Positions 29,371 through 40,070 of a stretch of 64,000 nucleotides of DNA are shown piece after piece. The DNA is from Octadecabacter sp. GTDB lineage: Bacteria; Pseudomonadota; Alphaproteobacteria; Rhodobacterales; Rhodobacteraceae. The stretch lies in contig JAPKAD010000001.1 in the NCBI GenBank assembly GCA_028825445.1, positions 224,820-288,819 of the forward strand, in the 5' to 3' direction. How positions within the stretch are numbered: position 1 is the stretch's first letter; every line of letters starts with the position of its first letter. The notes under the pieces are model-generated. The model saw only the letters and a program-made list of their open reading frames with translations. It was not told where the DNA came from and did not search any database. The translations under genes and the position numbers were made by a program.

Positions 29371-30070
29371 TACTTTTAAATTTTAGCAGTCATTGATGCT
29401 AGTAAGCCTGAATCAGGACTAAATTGATCAGTTGTTTTAAATGGTTCTGTCGTCAATTTTGGAAGTTGACCAATTTTAGTAGCGGCTCAGATATGTGATT
29501 GTTGGCCTATTGATAATTTGATGCTTAGGCATGTTTCATGGTTATGTGCTATGAAAATTGTTAAAAATGTCAAGCAAAATGGGAAATCATGGTATTTTTT
29601 TCATATTTCGAATCAAATCAGAATTTTACTCTAAAAAACTCCATAGCTTTAAGTATTTAAAAATTTTCTGCTAGTTTATTCTGAATCTTAATATTTTTTT
29701 GCTAAGTTTTTAGTTTTTTTAAAATAAATTATAATCTATATATAGTATTTATTATAAATTATAAAACTATATGTATGTACTTTTAGAATTATCAAACATG
29801 ATTCATTACATTTTAAGTTAATAAAAATATTATTAAACTGCATTTTTCTTAAAAAACCCTTGGCGTACCATGAATTCCCATGCATAGTGGACCTAAGAGG
29901 ATGGTCAGACAATACGGGGCAACAAACGACTCCACCGACCACGGAAAAAATCCGGGCCAGGTTTCATATAGGCACCCATTTTCTTGAACGATAAGTTCTG
30001 GCGCGCGAACGAGCAGACATCCCCCCAGGTGACGCGCAAAGCTGGACATACCCGGAAACGGGGTAAGGGC
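29371..30070. other. AT-rich spacer then a GC-richer block before mraZ
   Basis: From 29371 to about 29860 the DNA is extremely AT-rich with no gene. From about 29865 to 30070 composition rises sharply. This block contains GCGCG...CGCGC pairing (about 29999-30038) and a hairpin TACCCG-GAAA-CGGGGTA (about 30050-30066) with a GNRA tetraloop. It may be a structured RNA on the + strand. I tested the block by eye for RNase P RNA, tmRNA, 4.5S and 6S RNA motifs and found none. Confidence 0.45.
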
Positions 30071-30116
30071 GGTGAATTAGGCAGTGGCAGCAGTCTGATT
30101 CACCGTTTTCCATTTT
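30071..30116 (+). terminator. Terminator-like hairpin upstream of mraZ
   Basis: GGTGAAT (30071-30077) pairs with ATTCACC (30098-30104) with further inner pairing (AG/CT), followed by GTTTTCCATTTT. It would end a + strand transcript from the structured block just upstream, before the mraZ promoter. The T-run is interrupted, so strength is uncertain. Confidence 0.5.
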
Positions 30117-30158
30117 AAATCCAGAATTTTGGGGCAGAGTAGTAGGAGCCGTGAGGCA

Positions 30159-30674
30159 GTGGGTCTGAGTTTTAGAGGCGAATTCAACCAGAAGGTTGAC
30201 GTTAAGGGGCGTATGTCAATCCCTGCTGATTTTCGTGTTGTGCTCACCGACGGCGATCCCCGCTGCCCTGAAAATTTACTCCCTCGCATAGTAGTTTTGC
30301 ACGGCCCACACCTCAAAAACTGTCTTCATGCTTATACTGTTGAGGCAATGGAAGAGATTGAAGATGGTATCAAAGCTCTGCCACGTGGATCTGATGCGCG
30401 AAAACGTGCGTCACGAATGATTCTTGGCAAATCGTGGGACACTGAAGTCGATAAAGACGGGCGCATTGTCTTGCCACAACGTTTGCGCCATCAAATAGGA
30501 CTCAAGAGCGAAGCAACGATGGCTGCAATGGGTGACTTCTTTGAGATTTGGAATACTGACACCTACGCTGAAACTGAAGCCGCAGAAGCGGCTGCTATGG
30601 AAGAAGAATTTAACGGTAACTTTGACCCGCTATCCTTGATCGATCCGCCCCAAAAATTTCCTGGAAACGTTTGA
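30159..30674 (+). CDS. mraZ: Transcriptional regulator of the dcw cluster
   Basis: A 171-residue DNA-binding protein of the AbrB-like swapped-hairpin fold, with two MraZ repeats: FRGEFNQKVDVKGRMSIP (5-22) and SWDTEVDKDGRIVLPQRLR. In E. coli it represses its own operon. I use GTG 30159, matching the family start before GLSFRGEFNQK, with AGGAG about ten bases upstream; an ATG at 30129 in frame would add ten residues that do not match the family. It is first in the division/cell-wall cluster. Confidence 0.93.
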   Translation: MGLSFRGEFNQKVDVKGRMSIPADFRVVLTDGDPRCPENLLPRIVVLHGPHLKNCLHAYTVEAMEEIEDGIKALPRGSDARKRASRMILGKSWDTEVDKDGRIVLPQRLRHQIGLKSEATMAAMGDFFEIWNTDTYAETEAAEAAAMEEEFNGNFDPLSLIDPPQKFPGNV

Positions 30675-30677
30675 CTT

Positions 30678-31655
30678 ATGGAAACTATATACGACGCTAC
30701 TCCCCATATTCCTGTTCTAATTGGACCACTTATTGTGGCCTGTTCTCCTATTTCCGGCACTTGGCTTGATGGTACATTTGGCGCAGGCGGTTACACGCAG
30801 CGGCTTTTAAAAGCTGGTGCCAACAAGGTAATTGGAGTTGATCGTGATCCTGCAGTATTTAAAACAGCGCAATGGGCGGTCGAAAATCCTGCTATTGAGC
30901 TTGTAGAAGATGTGTTTTCAAACCTTGATGAGGTTGCAACAAATTTAGACGGAATTGTTCTCGATCTTGGTGTTTCGTCCATGCAAATTGATCAAGCAGA
31001 ACGTGGATTTTCATTTATGAGAGACGGTCCCTTGGATATGCGGATGGGACAGGATGGACGTAGTGCAGCTGATATTGTAAACGAAACACATGAAGCTGAT
31101 CTTGCAGATATATTATATACTTATGGGGAAGAACGTGCATCAAGACGTATTGCCCGTAAAATCGTTGAACAAAGAGATCGTGAGCCGATCACAAGTACAC
31201 TCCGCCTTGCCAAAATAATCGAGGGCTGTCTTCCACGTTCAAAACAAGGCCAAAGTCATCCTGCTACGCGGTCTTTTCAGGCCATTCGTATTGCTGTGAA
31301 TGATGAATATGGTCAACTTGCTAAAGGGCTGGAAGCCGCTGAACGTGCGTTGAAGCCGGGCGGATACTTAGCCGTAGTTACGTTTCATTCAGTTGAAGAT
31401 CGCATGGTGAAACGGTTCTTGCAACAACGCGGAGGTGGCATGGGTAATGCCAACCGGTATTCTCCCGTCCTCGAAACCGAAAAGCCTGCATTTCAGATTA
31501 TCAACAAAAAGGCTAAAGTGGCTAGCGAAGCTGAAGTTGCACAAAATCCAAGGTCGCGCTCCGCCAAACTACGTGTGGCGAGGCGCACAGATGTGCCCAG
31601 TGGTTCGGTTGACCGCTCAAAACTTGGAATGCCATACTTGCAGGGCACTCGATAA
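30678..31655 (+). CDS. rsmH: 16S rRNA (cytosine(1402)-N4)-methyltransferase
   Basis: A 325-residue SAM methyltransferase (MraW) acting on the ribosomal P site. It has the SAM-binding motif [15 protein letters not shown] (30-44), IGVDRDP, then [19 protein letters not shown] and [11 protein letters not shown]. The N-terminal HIPVLIGPL is the usual family opening. It starts three bases after mraZ. Confidence 0.96.
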   Translation: METIYDATPHIPVLIGPLIVACSPISGTWLDGTFGAGGYTQRLLKAGANKVIGVDRDPAVFKTAQWAVENPAIELVEDVFSNLDEVATNLDGIVLDLGVSSMQIDQAERGFSFMRDGPLDMRMGQDGRSAADIVNETHEADLADILYTYGEERASRRIARKIVEQRDREPITSTLRLAKIIEGCLPRSKQGQSHPATRSFQAIRIAVNDEYGQLAKGLEAAERALKPGGYLAVVTFHSVEDRMVKRFLQQRGGGMGNANRYSPVLETEKPAFQIINKKAKVASEAEVAQNPRSRSAKLRVARRTDVPSGSVDRSKLGMPYLQGTR

Positions 31656-32020
31656 TGCGTTCAATTTTTTGCATAATTTCTGGCTTAATGGTAATAGGTT
31701 CAGGATTTTGGGCTTATCATGAAAATTATGAAACTCAGGCTTCTTTAGGTGAAGTGCGTACTTTGTATTACCAAATTGGAAACGCCCATGAACGTTTAAA
31801 TATGCTTCAAGCAGAATGGGCTTATTTAAATCGCCCTGATCGTCTGCGCGACCTTGCTGAATTAAACTTTGATCGACTTGGGTTGTTGCCGCTCATTCCG
31901 GAATCTTTCGGTCGCATTGGGCAGGTCGATTATCCATTTGTGAGGGTATTCGAAATTTCCAATTCAGTCGAAGTGTCCAGTGATAATGCGCCCTTTATAG
32001 CTTCGGAGCTAACTGAATGA
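31655..32020 (+). CDS. ftsL: Cell division protein FtsL
   Basis: A 121-residue bitopic divisome protein. One membrane segment is at 2-20 (SIFCIISGLMVIGSGFWAY), followed by a predicted coiled coil (ASLGEVRTLYYQIGNAHERL) and the FtsL/FtsB-type motif YLNRPDRLRDLAELN. It is poorly conserved, so the call depends on topology and on position between rsmH and ftsI. TAATG overlap with rsmH. Confidence 0.88.
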   Translation: MRSIFCIISGLMVIGSGFWAYHENYETQASLGEVRTLYYQIGNAHERLNMLQAEWAYLNRPDRLRDLAELNFDRLGLLPLIPESFGRIGQVDYPFVRVFEISNSVEVSSDNAPFIASELTE

Positions 32021-33798
32021 CACGTACCCCATTACGACCTTTAGCCCGGATTCTTAAGGCTCGTGATCAAGGACAAAACCCAGACGCTATTGAGGCTGAG
32101 AACATCCGCCTGCGCTATGAGGATGATCGCGATCGTGCCCGCAACCGCGCTGAAGGGCGTTTGTTAGTGATGGGGTTAGCATTTTTTTGTGCTTTCATTG
32201 TAATTGGTGCACGCATGGGCATGCTAGCTGGATCTGTCCCTGAAGAACCAGCTACACAGGTGTCTAGCTCGCCTATCATTGGTCAACGATCGAATATTGT
32301 TGATCGAAATGGCCGTATTTTAGCCATGAATCTTGACACGCACAGTTTGTATGCACAAATCTCTGACATGATTGACCCCGGAAAAGTGGCGCATGATCTG
32401 GCTGTGATATTTCCTGAACTAGATGAGGAAGTACTTCTTAAAGATTTTACTGGTGAACGTCGTTTCCTGTGGATTAGGCGCCAAATCTCACCTGAGCAGA
32501 TGCAAGCGGTCCACGATATCGGTGATCCTGGCCTTTTGTTTGGCCCACGCGAAATGCGGCTTTATCCGAATGGATCGGTAGCCGCACATATCCTTGGTGG
32601 CGCCACATATGGACGTGAAGGCGTAACTGCTGCCGAAGTCATTGGTGTGGCAGGTGTTGAAAAATATTTTGATGATTTCTTACGTGATCCTGCAAATAAT
32701 GGCGCACCGTTGGAACTGTCGATTGATCTGACAGTACAGGCGGCTAGCGAAAGGGTGTTGCAGGGTGGCATGATGTTGATGTCTGCTAAGGGTGCTTCAT
32801 CAGTTTTGATGGATGTTCATACTGGTGAAATTATTTCAATGGTTTCGTTGCCCGATTTTGATCCCAACGACCGTCCCCGCATCCTGACAGAGGGTGATCA
32901 ATCTGACAGCGCTTTGTTTAACCGTGCTATACAGGGTGTCTACGAGTTGGGCAGTGTCTTCAAGATCTTCGCAGTAAGCCAAGCGATACAGATTGGTTTG
33001 ATCGAAGCCAACACCATGATTGACACTACCGGTCCGCTTGCTTGGGGTCGGTTTCGCATACGCGATTTTCATGATTATGGTCCGCAGTTAACTGTGGAAG
33101 ATGTGATCGTGCAGTCCTCAAACATTGGCACAGCACGCATTGCGATGATGATTGGTGCTGATCGGCAGCGAGAATTTTTAGGCTCGCTAGGTTTGCTGGT
33201 GGAAACTCCTGTTGAAATGGTTGAAGCTCCAACTGGTGATCCATTACTACCGAGTAATTGGTCAGAAATTTCAACAATGACTATATCTTACGGACATGGA
33301 CTTTCATCCTCGCCGGTCCACCTCGCCACTGCGTATGCCAGTCTATTGAATGGTGGTTACCGAATTGAACCCACAATTATGAGACAAAATGGGCCGCGAT
33401 ACGGATCCCGCGTTGTTAGCGAAAAAGTTTCCACAATAGCCCGTAATATGTTGCGCGCCGTTGTAGTTCGCGGCACCGCATCTTTTGGCGATGTTGAAGG
33501 GTATGAAGTTGGCGGTAAAACTGGCACAGCAGACAAGCCGCGCTCCACGGGTGGTTATTACGATGATCGTACTATCGCAACATTTGCGTCCGTGTTTCCC
33601 GCAAGCGATCCGCAATATGTTTTAATCGTAACATTAGATGAACCAACTGTTGAAGTGCTAGGAGAAAAGCGTCGTACGTCTGGCTGGACAGCAGTTCCGG
33701 TTGCTGCTGAAATGATCCGCCGGATCACACCTCTTTTGGGCATGCGGCCTGACGTTGAAACCCTGACCCCAACGGGTGTAACATTTAACTCAAATTGA
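32017..33798 (+). CDS. ftsI: Septal peptidoglycan transpeptidase (PBP3)
   Basis: A 593-residue class B penicillin-binding protein. A basic cytoplasmic tail is followed by one membrane anchor (about 48-68) and a dimerisation domain (about 90-240). The transpeptidase domain has catalytic S313-V-F-K316, S367-S-N369 and K501-T-G503. It crosslinks septal peptidoglycan in complex with FtsW. ATGA overlap with ftsL. The C-terminal Pro/Thr tail is short. Confidence 0.96.
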   Translation: MTRTPLRPLARILKARDQGQNPDAIEAENIRLRYEDDRDRARNRAEGRLLVMGLAFFCAFIVIGARMGMLAGSVPEEPATQVSSSPIIGQRSNIVDRNGRILAMNLDTHSLYAQISDMIDPGKVAHDLAVIFPELDEEVLLKDFTGERRFLWIRRQISPEQMQAVHDIGDPGLLFGPREMRLYPNGSVAAHILGGATYGREGVTAAEVIGVAGVEKYFDDFLRDPANNGAPLELSIDLTVQAASERVLQGGMMLMSAKGASSVLMDVHTGEIISMVSLPDFDPNDRPRILTEGDQSDSALFNRAIQGVYELGSVFKIFAVSQAIQIGLIEANTMIDTTGPLAWGRFRIRDFHDYGPQLTVEDVIVQSSNIGTARIAMMIGADRQREFLGSLGLLVETPVEMVEAPTGDPLLPSNWSEISTMTISYGHGLSSSPVHLATAYASLLNGGYRIEPTIMRQNGPRYGSRVVSEKVSTIARNMLRAVVVRGTASFGDVEGYEVGGKTGTADKPRSTGGYYDDRTIATFASVFPASDPQYVLIVTLDEPTVEVLGEKRRTSGWTAVPVAAEMIRRITPLLGMRPDVETLTPTGVTFNSN

Positions 33799-33842
33799 GG
33801 CGCCCGAATCCTTATGTGGCCTTTAACTGATTGAGGTCGGAT

Positions 33843-35354
33843 ATGAACTCCCACGCAAAACAAAAAAAGTCATCCTTGGCAGCACTTGGCCTGCATGCAC
33901 AGGGTGGACGCGAGGCGACGATTACGGGCTTGTCGGTCGACAGTCGTGACATCAAAGTTGGGACGTTGTTTACCGCTCTTCCAGGTATAAAAGTTCACGG
34001 TGGTGAGTTTATCAAATACGCCCTTCGAATGGGTGCCACAGCGATACTTACGGACGCGCAAGGCGCGCAAATTGCTGCCAATGAATTGGCTAAAAGCACT
34101 GCCGCCTTAATCATTGCCGAAAATCCACGAAGCACGCTGGCGCTGACTGCGTCGCTCTGGTTTGGCGCGCATCCTGGAACTATAATTGCGGTGACAGGGA
34201 CGAATGGAAAGACGTCTGTGTCGACCTTTGCGCGCCAAATCTGGATTGAAATGGCCATAGCTGCAGTTAACCTTGGTACCACGGGAGTCGAAGGTGCATG
34301 GACGCATCCGCTCAAACACACAACGCCGGAACCGATCACACTGCACCGCACCCTTGCGCAGGCAAAGGCGAACGGGATCACCCACGTCGCAATGGAGGCA
34401 TCATCGCATGGACTTGATCAGTGTCGGCTTGATGGGGTCGTGCTGTCTGCGGCAGGATTTACCAATTTCACCCAAGATCATCTTGATTACCATAAAACAT
34501 TTAAAGCGTATTTTGACGCCAAGATGGGACTTTTTACGCGATTGCTGCCCGACGATGGTGTTGCGGTGATCAATATCGATGATCCAAATGGTCTGGAAGT
34601 TGCGAAAATTGCGCAGAACCGAGGTCTGGAAACTATCACAGTTGGCCGACACCCTGATGCGCGTTTGAAGTTGACGGGTCAAAGATTCGACAGCACTGGC
34701 CAAGAAATTCTTTTTGATTGGCAACGTGGGAGTCACAAGTCGCGGTTAAACCTTATTGGTGGATTTCAGGCGGATAACGTATTACTGGCAGTTGCATTGG
34801 TCATTGCGGCAGGCGGTGATCCCGAAGAATCTTTTAACACACTGCCCTATTTGTCCACGGTGAGAGGTCGCATGCAGCACGCGGCAACTCGGCGCAATGG
34901 CGGATCGGTTTTTGTAGATTATGCTCATACGCCTGATGCTGTGATCACGGCGCTGATGTCGATGCGTAGACATGTGATGGGAAAACTCATCACAATTATA
35001 GGTGCTGGTGGTGATCGTGACGCCGGTAAGCGCCTGCTGATGGGGCAGGCGGCTGCACAAAACGCTGACATGATCTTTGTGACTGATGATAATCCCAGAT
35101 CAGAAGACCCAAGTATTATTCGTGCTGCTGTAATGACAGGAGCACTAGAATACGCAGTAGACAAAAGTGTCATTGAAATTGGTGATCGTGCCGAAGCTAT
35201 TCTGCGAGGCATTGACGCGCTTGGACCTGGTGATGCCTTGCTAATTTTAGGAAAAGGCCATGAAAATGGCCAAATCGTCGGTGACGATGTATTGCCATTT
35301 GATGATGTAGAGCAAGCAAGCGTAGCAGTTGGCGCATTGGACGGAGACCTTTAG
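33843..35354 (+). CDS. murE: UDP-MurNAc-L-Ala-D-Glu:meso-DAP ligase
   Basis: A 503-residue Mur ligase adding meso-diaminopimelate to the lipid II precursor. P-loop TGTNGKTS is at 118-125. The meso-DAP specificity motif DNPR is at 416-419 (TDDNPRSEDPS), so the peptidoglycan is DAP-type. I use ATG 33843 with GAGGT six bases upstream; a TTG at 33831 in frame is less likely. Confidence 0.97.
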   Translation: MNSHAKQKKSSLAALGLHAQGGREATITGLSVDSRDIKVGTLFTALPGIKVHGGEFIKYALRMGATAILTDAQGAQIAANELAKSTAALIIAENPRSTLALTASLWFGAHPGTIIAVTGTNGKTSVSTFARQIWIEMAIAAVNLGTTGVEGAWTHPLKHTTPEPITLHRTLAQAKANGITHVAMEASSHGLDQCRLDGVVLSAAGFTNFTQDHLDYHKTFKAYFDAKMGLFTRLLPDDGVAVINIDDPNGLEVAKIAQNRGLETITVGRHPDARLKLTGQRFDSTGQEILFDWQRGSHKSRLNLIGGFQADNVLLAVALVIAAGGDPEESFNTLPYLSTVRGRMQHAATRRNGGSVFVDYAHTPDAVITALMSMRRHVMGKLITIIGAGGDRDAGKRLLMGQAAAQNADMIFVTDDNPRSEDPSIIRAAVMTGALEYAVDKSVIEIGDRAEAILRGIDALGPGDALLILGKGHENGQIVGDDVLPFDDVEQASVAVGALDGDL

Positions 35355-36815
35355 ATGCCCGAAAATACTTCTCCAATTACGACTTTGTGGACATCTCAAG
35401 ACGCCGACGCTGCCACAAGTGGGAAATCCACGAGAGAATGGGACGCGATGGGCGTGTCAATCGACACCCGTACGATCCAATCGGGCGATTTGTTTGTTGC
35501 GCTATTGGCTGAACGTGACGGTCATGATTTTGTAGCTATAGCTTTTGCCAAAGGTGCGGCCGCCGCCCTTGTGACCCACCGACCTGATAATGTGCCTATT
35601 GATGCACCCCTGCTCGTTGTTTCTGATGTTCTGGCAGCCCTTGCTGCGTTAGGACAGGCTGCTCGTGCGCGATCATCCGCCAAAGTCCTCGCGATCACAG
35701 GCTCTGTTGGAAAGACCTCAGCTAAAGAAATGGCACGCACAGTTTTGTCGTGCCAAGGTCGCGTTCACGCCGCTGAAGCCAGCTATAACAACCACTGGGG
35801 CGTGCCTCTTACGTTAGCACGTTTGCCATCTGAAACAGACTTTGTTGTCATCGAAATTGGCATGTCCAACCCTGGTGAAATTGCACCACTTTCGCAAATG
35901 ACCCGACCACATGTGGCAATGATCACGACCGTTGGGGCTGCTCACCTCCAAGCATTTGATGATATTACAGGAATCGCCCATGAAAAAGCTGCGATAATAG
36001 ATGGGCTGATACCGGGTGGCATTGTTGTGCTCAACGCTGATACCGAAACCAGCATAGTTCTGCAAAACTATGCTTCAAAACGCGAGGTCACGCAGGTATT
36101 GTTCGGGCAAATGTCGCGCACGTGGAAGCTGGAACACGTCACATTGGCTCAAGGCCTGACCTTGGTGCAGGCGGTGACGCCCAACGGTCCGTTAATGTTC
36201 AAACTTTCTACTGCTGGTCGACATTTTGCGATGAACGGGTTGGGCATTCTGGCCGCCTGCGCCGCCCTTGGTGCTAACCCTGTTATGGCAGCAATTGATC
36301 TTGTCAATTGGGTGCCCCCTGCAGGGCGTGGCACACATGAAGTTGTTACGTTTGATCCTGCAACAGAACACGAAACTTTAATTTTGTTAGATGATGCGTT
36401 TAACGCCAACCCAACATCAGTGACTGCCGCTTTGGAAGTCCTTGCCGCTTATGAGCCACGCGACTACGTTGGCCGCATTGTTAAAGGACGCCGTGTCGTG
36501 ATCCTTGGCGATATGCTAGAACTGGGCCCGCATGAATTCGCTATGCACAGTGATCTTGCCAATGATCCATCCGTTGCTGAACTGCATCTGTTTCATTGCG
36601 TTGGCCCGCGCATGCGCCGCCTGTATGATGCATTGCCGGACAATCAACGGGGCCAATGGGCTGAAACCGCTGAGACGCTTGCTAAGATGGCGGCTCAGCT
36701 GGTGGATGCTGGCGATATCGTGCTGGTCAAAGGCTCAAAGGGATCAAAAATCAGCCTTGTCGTTGACGCCATTCGTAAACTGGGGCATCCCGATGCACCT
36801 AATGGTTCCATATGA
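35355..36815 (+). CDS. murF: UDP-MurNAc-tripeptide:D-Ala-D-Ala ligase
   Basis: A 486-residue Mur ligase adding D-Ala-D-Ala to complete UDP-MurNAc-pentapeptide. P-loop ITGSVGKTSAKE at 114-125, VIEIGMSNPGEI, and LLDDAFNANPTSV mark the central and C-terminal domains. ATG follows the murE stop directly. Confidence 0.97.
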   Translation: MPENTSPITTLWTSQDADAATSGKSTREWDAMGVSIDTRTIQSGDLFVALLAERDGHDFVAIAFAKGAAAALVTHRPDNVPIDAPLLVVSDVLAALAALGQAARARSSAKVLAITGSVGKTSAKEMARTVLSCQGRVHAAEASYNNHWGVPLTLARLPSETDFVVIEIGMSNPGEIAPLSQMTRPHVAMITTVGAAHLQAFDDITGIAHEKAAIIDGLIPGGIVVLNADTETSIVLQNYASKREVTQVLFGQMSRTWKLEHVTLAQGLTLVQAVTPNGPLMFKLSTAGRHFAMNGLGILAACAALGANPVMAAIDLVNWVPPAGRGTHEVVTFDPATEHETLILLDDAFNANPTSVTAALEVLAAYEPRDYVGRIVKGRRVVILGDMLELGPHEFAMHSDLANDPSVAELHLFHCVGPRMRRLYDALPDNQRGQWAETAETLAKMAAQLVDAGDIVLVKGSKGSKISLVVDAIRKLGHPDAPNGSI

Positions 36816-36855
36816 ACCGACACTATCTAGCTATTAAAAAACAGGATTTTAGCGT

Positions 36856-37938
36856 ATGTTGTATTGGCTAACGGCACTTTCGGACGGTGGTGATGTTTTT
36901 AATCTGTTTCGTTACATCACATTTCGTGCTGGTGGTGCGTTCCTGACAGCGTTGATTTTTGGCTTTGTCTTTGGTCCATCGCTGATCCGCGTGCTGCGCA
37001 AACGCCAAGGTAAAGGCCAGCCAATCCGAGATGATGGTCCACAATCCCACTTCGCCAAAGCAGGTACCCCTACCATGGGTGGGCTGCTGATTGTTGGTGC
37101 ATTGCTGACCTCAACCCTACTGTGGGCGCGACTTGATAACCCATTTATCTGGATGGTTTTATTCGTTACGGTGTCATTCGCTTTGATCGGATTTGCTGAT
37201 GATTACGCCAAAGTTTCAAAACAAACGACTGCCGGTGTCTCAGGCCGTTTACGTCTGATCCTTGGTTTTGCAATCGCGGGCGTGGCAGCCTACTGGGCAG
37301 CACAATACCATCCCACTGAACTCCAAAATCAACTGGCTTTGCCGATCTTTAAGGACATGTTGATCAACCTAGGTGTGCTTTTCATCCCATTTTCAATGAT
37401 TGTGATCGTGGGCGCAGCTAATGCAGTCAACATGACTGATGGTCTGGACGGTCTGGCCATCATGCCTGTGATGATAGCGGCAGGGGCCTTTGCCATCATC
37501 GCCTATTTTGTTGGCCGTACTGACTTTACCGCCGAACTGGGACTGCATTACGTCGTCGGAACTGGTGAACTTGCAATATTTGCCGCTGGTATTATTGGCG
37601 GTGGACTTGGGTTTTTGTGGTACAATGCACCACCGGCTGCCGTCTTTATGGGAGACACTGGATCATTAGCACTTGGTGGAGCTCTCGGCGCAATCGCAGT
37701 TGCCACTAAACACGAGATTGTTCTTGCAATTGTTGGTGGCCTCTTTGTTGTTGAGGCGATGTCAGTCATAATTCAAGTCCTTTACTTTAAACGCACAGGA
37801 AAACGTGTTTTTCTTATGGCTCCGATCCATCACCACTATGAGAAAAAAGGCTGGGCTGAACCGCAAATTGTCATCCGCTTTTGGATCATCTCGCTAATTC
37901 TCGCTGTTATAGGTCTTGCTACTCTAAAAGTTCGTTAG
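36856..37938 (+). CDS. mraY: Phospho-MurNAc-pentapeptide translocase
   Basis: A 360-residue polytopic enzyme (about ten membrane spans) that transfers phospho-MurNAc-pentapeptide to undecaprenyl phosphate, giving lipid I. Catalytic motifs are [20 protein letters not shown] and [12 protein letters not shown], and [12 protein letters not shown] is the conserved periplasm-facing loop. Confidence 0.97.
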   Translation: MLYWLTALSDGGDVFNLFRYITFRAGGAFLTALIFGFVFGPSLIRVLRKRQGKGQPIRDDGPQSHFAKAGTPTMGGLLIVGALLTSTLLWARLDNPFIWMVLFVTVSFALIGFADDYAKVSKQTTAGVSGRLRLILGFAIAGVAAYWAAQYHPTELQNQLALPIFKDMLINLGVLFIPFSMIVIVGAANAVNMTDGLDGLAIMPVMIAAGAFAIIAYFVGRTDFTAELGLHYVVGTGELAIFAAGIIGGGLGFLWYNAPPAAVFMGDTGSLALGGALGAIAVATKHEIVLAIVGGLFVVEAMSVIIQVLYFKRTGKRVFLMAPIHHHYEKKGWAEPQIVIRFWIISLILAVIGLATLKVR

Positions 37939-38061
37939 AATTTTTAGAGTAGCGCGTGGCAGTGATCTTCACTGTATGTGTTTGCCCAAATTTCTTTAAC
38001 GAATTTTGCGAAGCGCGGCGCGAAATGGCACTGTAATTCTTAACAAAAAAGGTGCTATTTT

Positions 38062-39459
38062 ATGATTCCAGTACAAGGTTTTTCCGGTAGAACCATTGCC
38101 GTTTTAGGGCTTGGCCGATCTGGGCTAGCGGCCGTCGTTGCCTTGCAAGCTGGTGGGGCAGACGTGGTGGTTTGGGATGATGCTCCTGACGCTGCAACCA
38201 AGGCAAACGACGCTGGAGCAAGGCTAATAGATCTTACAAAGCAGGGCGCTTTTAAAAATATTGCATCCCTGATTACCTCTCCTGGGATACCACATCTTTA
38301 TCCCTCACCCCATCCCGCAGTCTCGCGTGCAATGGCTGAAGGCTGCCCAGTGGATAATGATATTGGTTTATTTTTTCGCAGTTTTGCAACGTCGGAATGG
38401 GATGAATTTGATAGTATTCCCAAAGTCATAGCTGTCACTGGAAGCAATGGAAAATCAACTACTTCAGCGTTGATTCATCATATTTTAGAGCACACGGGGC
38501 GTCCCACTCAGCTGGGTGGGAACATCGGTCGCGGCGTTCTTGACCTTGATGAAGCCCAAGATGGTGAAGTTATTGTCTTGGAATTAAGCAGTTACCAGAT
38601 TGACCTCGCCCGCGCCCTGACGCCGGATGTCGCTGTTTTTACTAACCTCAGTTCGGATCATCTAGATCGCCATGCTGGTCTAGGCGGCTACTTTGCCGCC
38701 AAACGCCGGTTGTTTGCCGAAGGTGGACCGGACCGAGCGGTGATTGGCGTTAATGAAATGGAAGGCCGTTACATAGCCAATCAATTATCCGAAGGGCCGA
38801 GTGATGATCGTGTGATCCGAGTGTCTTCTGTTCAAAAGATTGATGACATCGGCTGGGCAGTGTTTGCGCGCAAAGGCTTCCTGAGTGAGTATCGCAAAGG
38901 GCGGCAGGTTGGATCAATTGATCTGCGGTCGATCGCTGGATTGCCCGGAGTGCACAACCACCAGAACGCATGTTCCGCCTACGCCGCGTGTCGTGCATTG
39001 GGGATTGGGCCTAGGGTTATAGAGGCTGCGCTGATCAGTTTTAAGGGTCTGCCGCATCGTAGTCAGTTGATCGCTGAGAAGGATGGTGTGAGGTATGTGA
39101 ATGACAGCAAGGCTACAAATATTGATGCAGCGTCCAAAGCGTTGGCGGCATTTAAAAAGGTGCGCTGGATTTGTGGTGGTTTGGAAAAAGACGGTGGTTT
39201 GGAAGCATTGTTGCCTGCCCCAACGGTAGTAAAAGCCTATGTAATTGGGCGTGAGTCGGTGGCTTTCGCTATGAAGCTTAAAGGGCTAAATGTTGAGGTC
39301 TGTGGAGATATGGCCACAGCGGTGGCAAAAGCTAGTGCTGAGGCAGAGGCCGGTGATACAGTATTGTTAGCCCCCGCTGCTGCGTCGTTTGATCAATATG
39401 ACAACTTTGAGCTACGCGGAAATGATTTTGCGGCCTGCGTTTTAGGATTAATGGGTTAG
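38062..39459 (+). CDS. murD: UDP-MurNAc-L-Ala:D-Glu ligase
   Basis: A 465-residue Mur ligase. The N-terminal Rossmann domain has [10 protein letters not shown] (14-23). P-loop TGSNGKST is at 126-133, and [17 protein letters not shown] is the C-terminal substrate region. A 123-base gap separates it from mraY and holds a small inverted repeat (CAGTGA-TCT-TCACTG). Confidence 0.97.
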   Translation: MIPVQGFSGRTIAVLGLGRSGLAAVVALQAGGADVVVWDDAPDAATKANDAGARLIDLTKQGAFKNIASLITSPGIPHLYPSPHPAVSRAMAEGCPVDNDIGLFFRSFATSEWDEFDSIPKVIAVTGSNGKSTTSALIHHILEHTGRPTQLGGNIGRGVLDLDEAQDGEVIVLELSSYQIDLARALTPDVAVFTNLSSDHLDRHAGLGGYFAAKRRLFAEGGPDRAVIGVNEMEGRYIANQLSEGPSDDRVIRVSSVQKIDDIGWAVFARKGFLSEYRKGRQVGSIDLRSIAGLPGVHNHQNACSAYAACRALGIGPRVIEAALISFKGLPHRSQLIAEKDGVRYVNDSKATNIDAASKALAAFKKVRWICGGLEKDGGLEALLPAPTVVKAYVIGRESVAFAMKLKGLNVEVCGDMATAVAKASAEAEAGDTVLLAPAAASFDQYDNFELRGNDFAACVLGLMG

Positions 39460-39467
39460 CATGCTAT

Positions 39468-40070
39468 TCATCCAACCATAAACACATCATAGCGCGTTGA
39501 TTTTCCAAGAATTTGATGGGAGCAAGCGCGCCCTACGTCGAGTGGGTCAGCCTTGGCAGGCCATTTTAGGACCACACGATGGCGCGCATGTGTTAGTGCA
39601 ATACGAACTAGATCAGCGGCATCATCATCCGTACCAACGATCTCACGGACCTGACGTAATTCGCGTTTAACTAAGGCAGAATTTTTGCGCGGTGGATGCA
39701 TGGGGTCAATTAGAATGGCCTCGCCCACAAGGTTTGGTAGCAGTTCCTTTGCATCGCCTTTCAGCAGCGTCATGCGGCTTATGATACCGCGTAATTCACC
39801 ACCCTCGGCCTTGGCGCGGGCCAGGCCATCGACAAGCAAGGCGTGCACTTTGTCTGATCGTTCAATCATGATAACGTGCGCACCAAGAGATGCCAGCAAG
39901 AACGCATCACGTCCCAAACCAGCTGTGGCATCTATAATCAAAGGCGTTTTGCCTGCACGAAGCCCCATCGCCTTGGCCATCGACTGCCCGCGGCCACCGC
40001 CAAATCTCAGACGATGGGCAACAGCGCCATTGACAAAATCAACCTGTAATTCTGCCACCGCTTTGGTCAA
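39468..40070 (-). CDS. rsmJ: RsmJ-like 16S rRNA m2G methyltransferase
   Basis: About 200 residues of a class I SAM methyltransferase. LIIDATAGLGRDAFLLASLG is motif I, VIMIERSDKVHALL motif II, and ILIDPMHPPRKNSA the catalytic Asp-Pro-x-x-Pro-type motif, as in RsmJ. The N-terminal VDFVNGAVAHRLRFGGGRGQ is also typical. I place the start at TTG 40070, whose TTGA overlaps the stop of the upstream flavoprotein; an ATG at 40124 in frame would give 218 residues with a 58-base overlap. It lies in a two-gene minus-strand island within the dcw cluster. Confidence 0.8.
   Translation of the reverse strand: MTKAVAELQVDFVNGAVAHRLRFGGGRGQSMAKAMGLRAGKTPLIIDATAGLGRDAFLLASLGAHVIMIERSDKVHALLVDGLARAKAEGGELRGIISRMTLLKGDAKELLPNLVGEAILIDPMHPPRKNSALVKRELRQVREIVGTDDDAADLVRIALTHARHRVVLKWPAKADPLDVGRACSHQILGKSTRYDVFMVG

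Noticed and set aside
29849..30049. Minus-strand 66-codon frame upstream of mraZ
   Set aside because: No ribosome site and no recognisable family; lies across the structured block.
29865..30110. RNase P RNA, tmRNA, 6S or 4.5S RNA upstream of mraZ
   Set aside because: Conserved cores (for example GAGGAAAGTCCGGGC, a tag reading frame, GGTCCGGAAGGAAGCAGCC) are absent on both strands.
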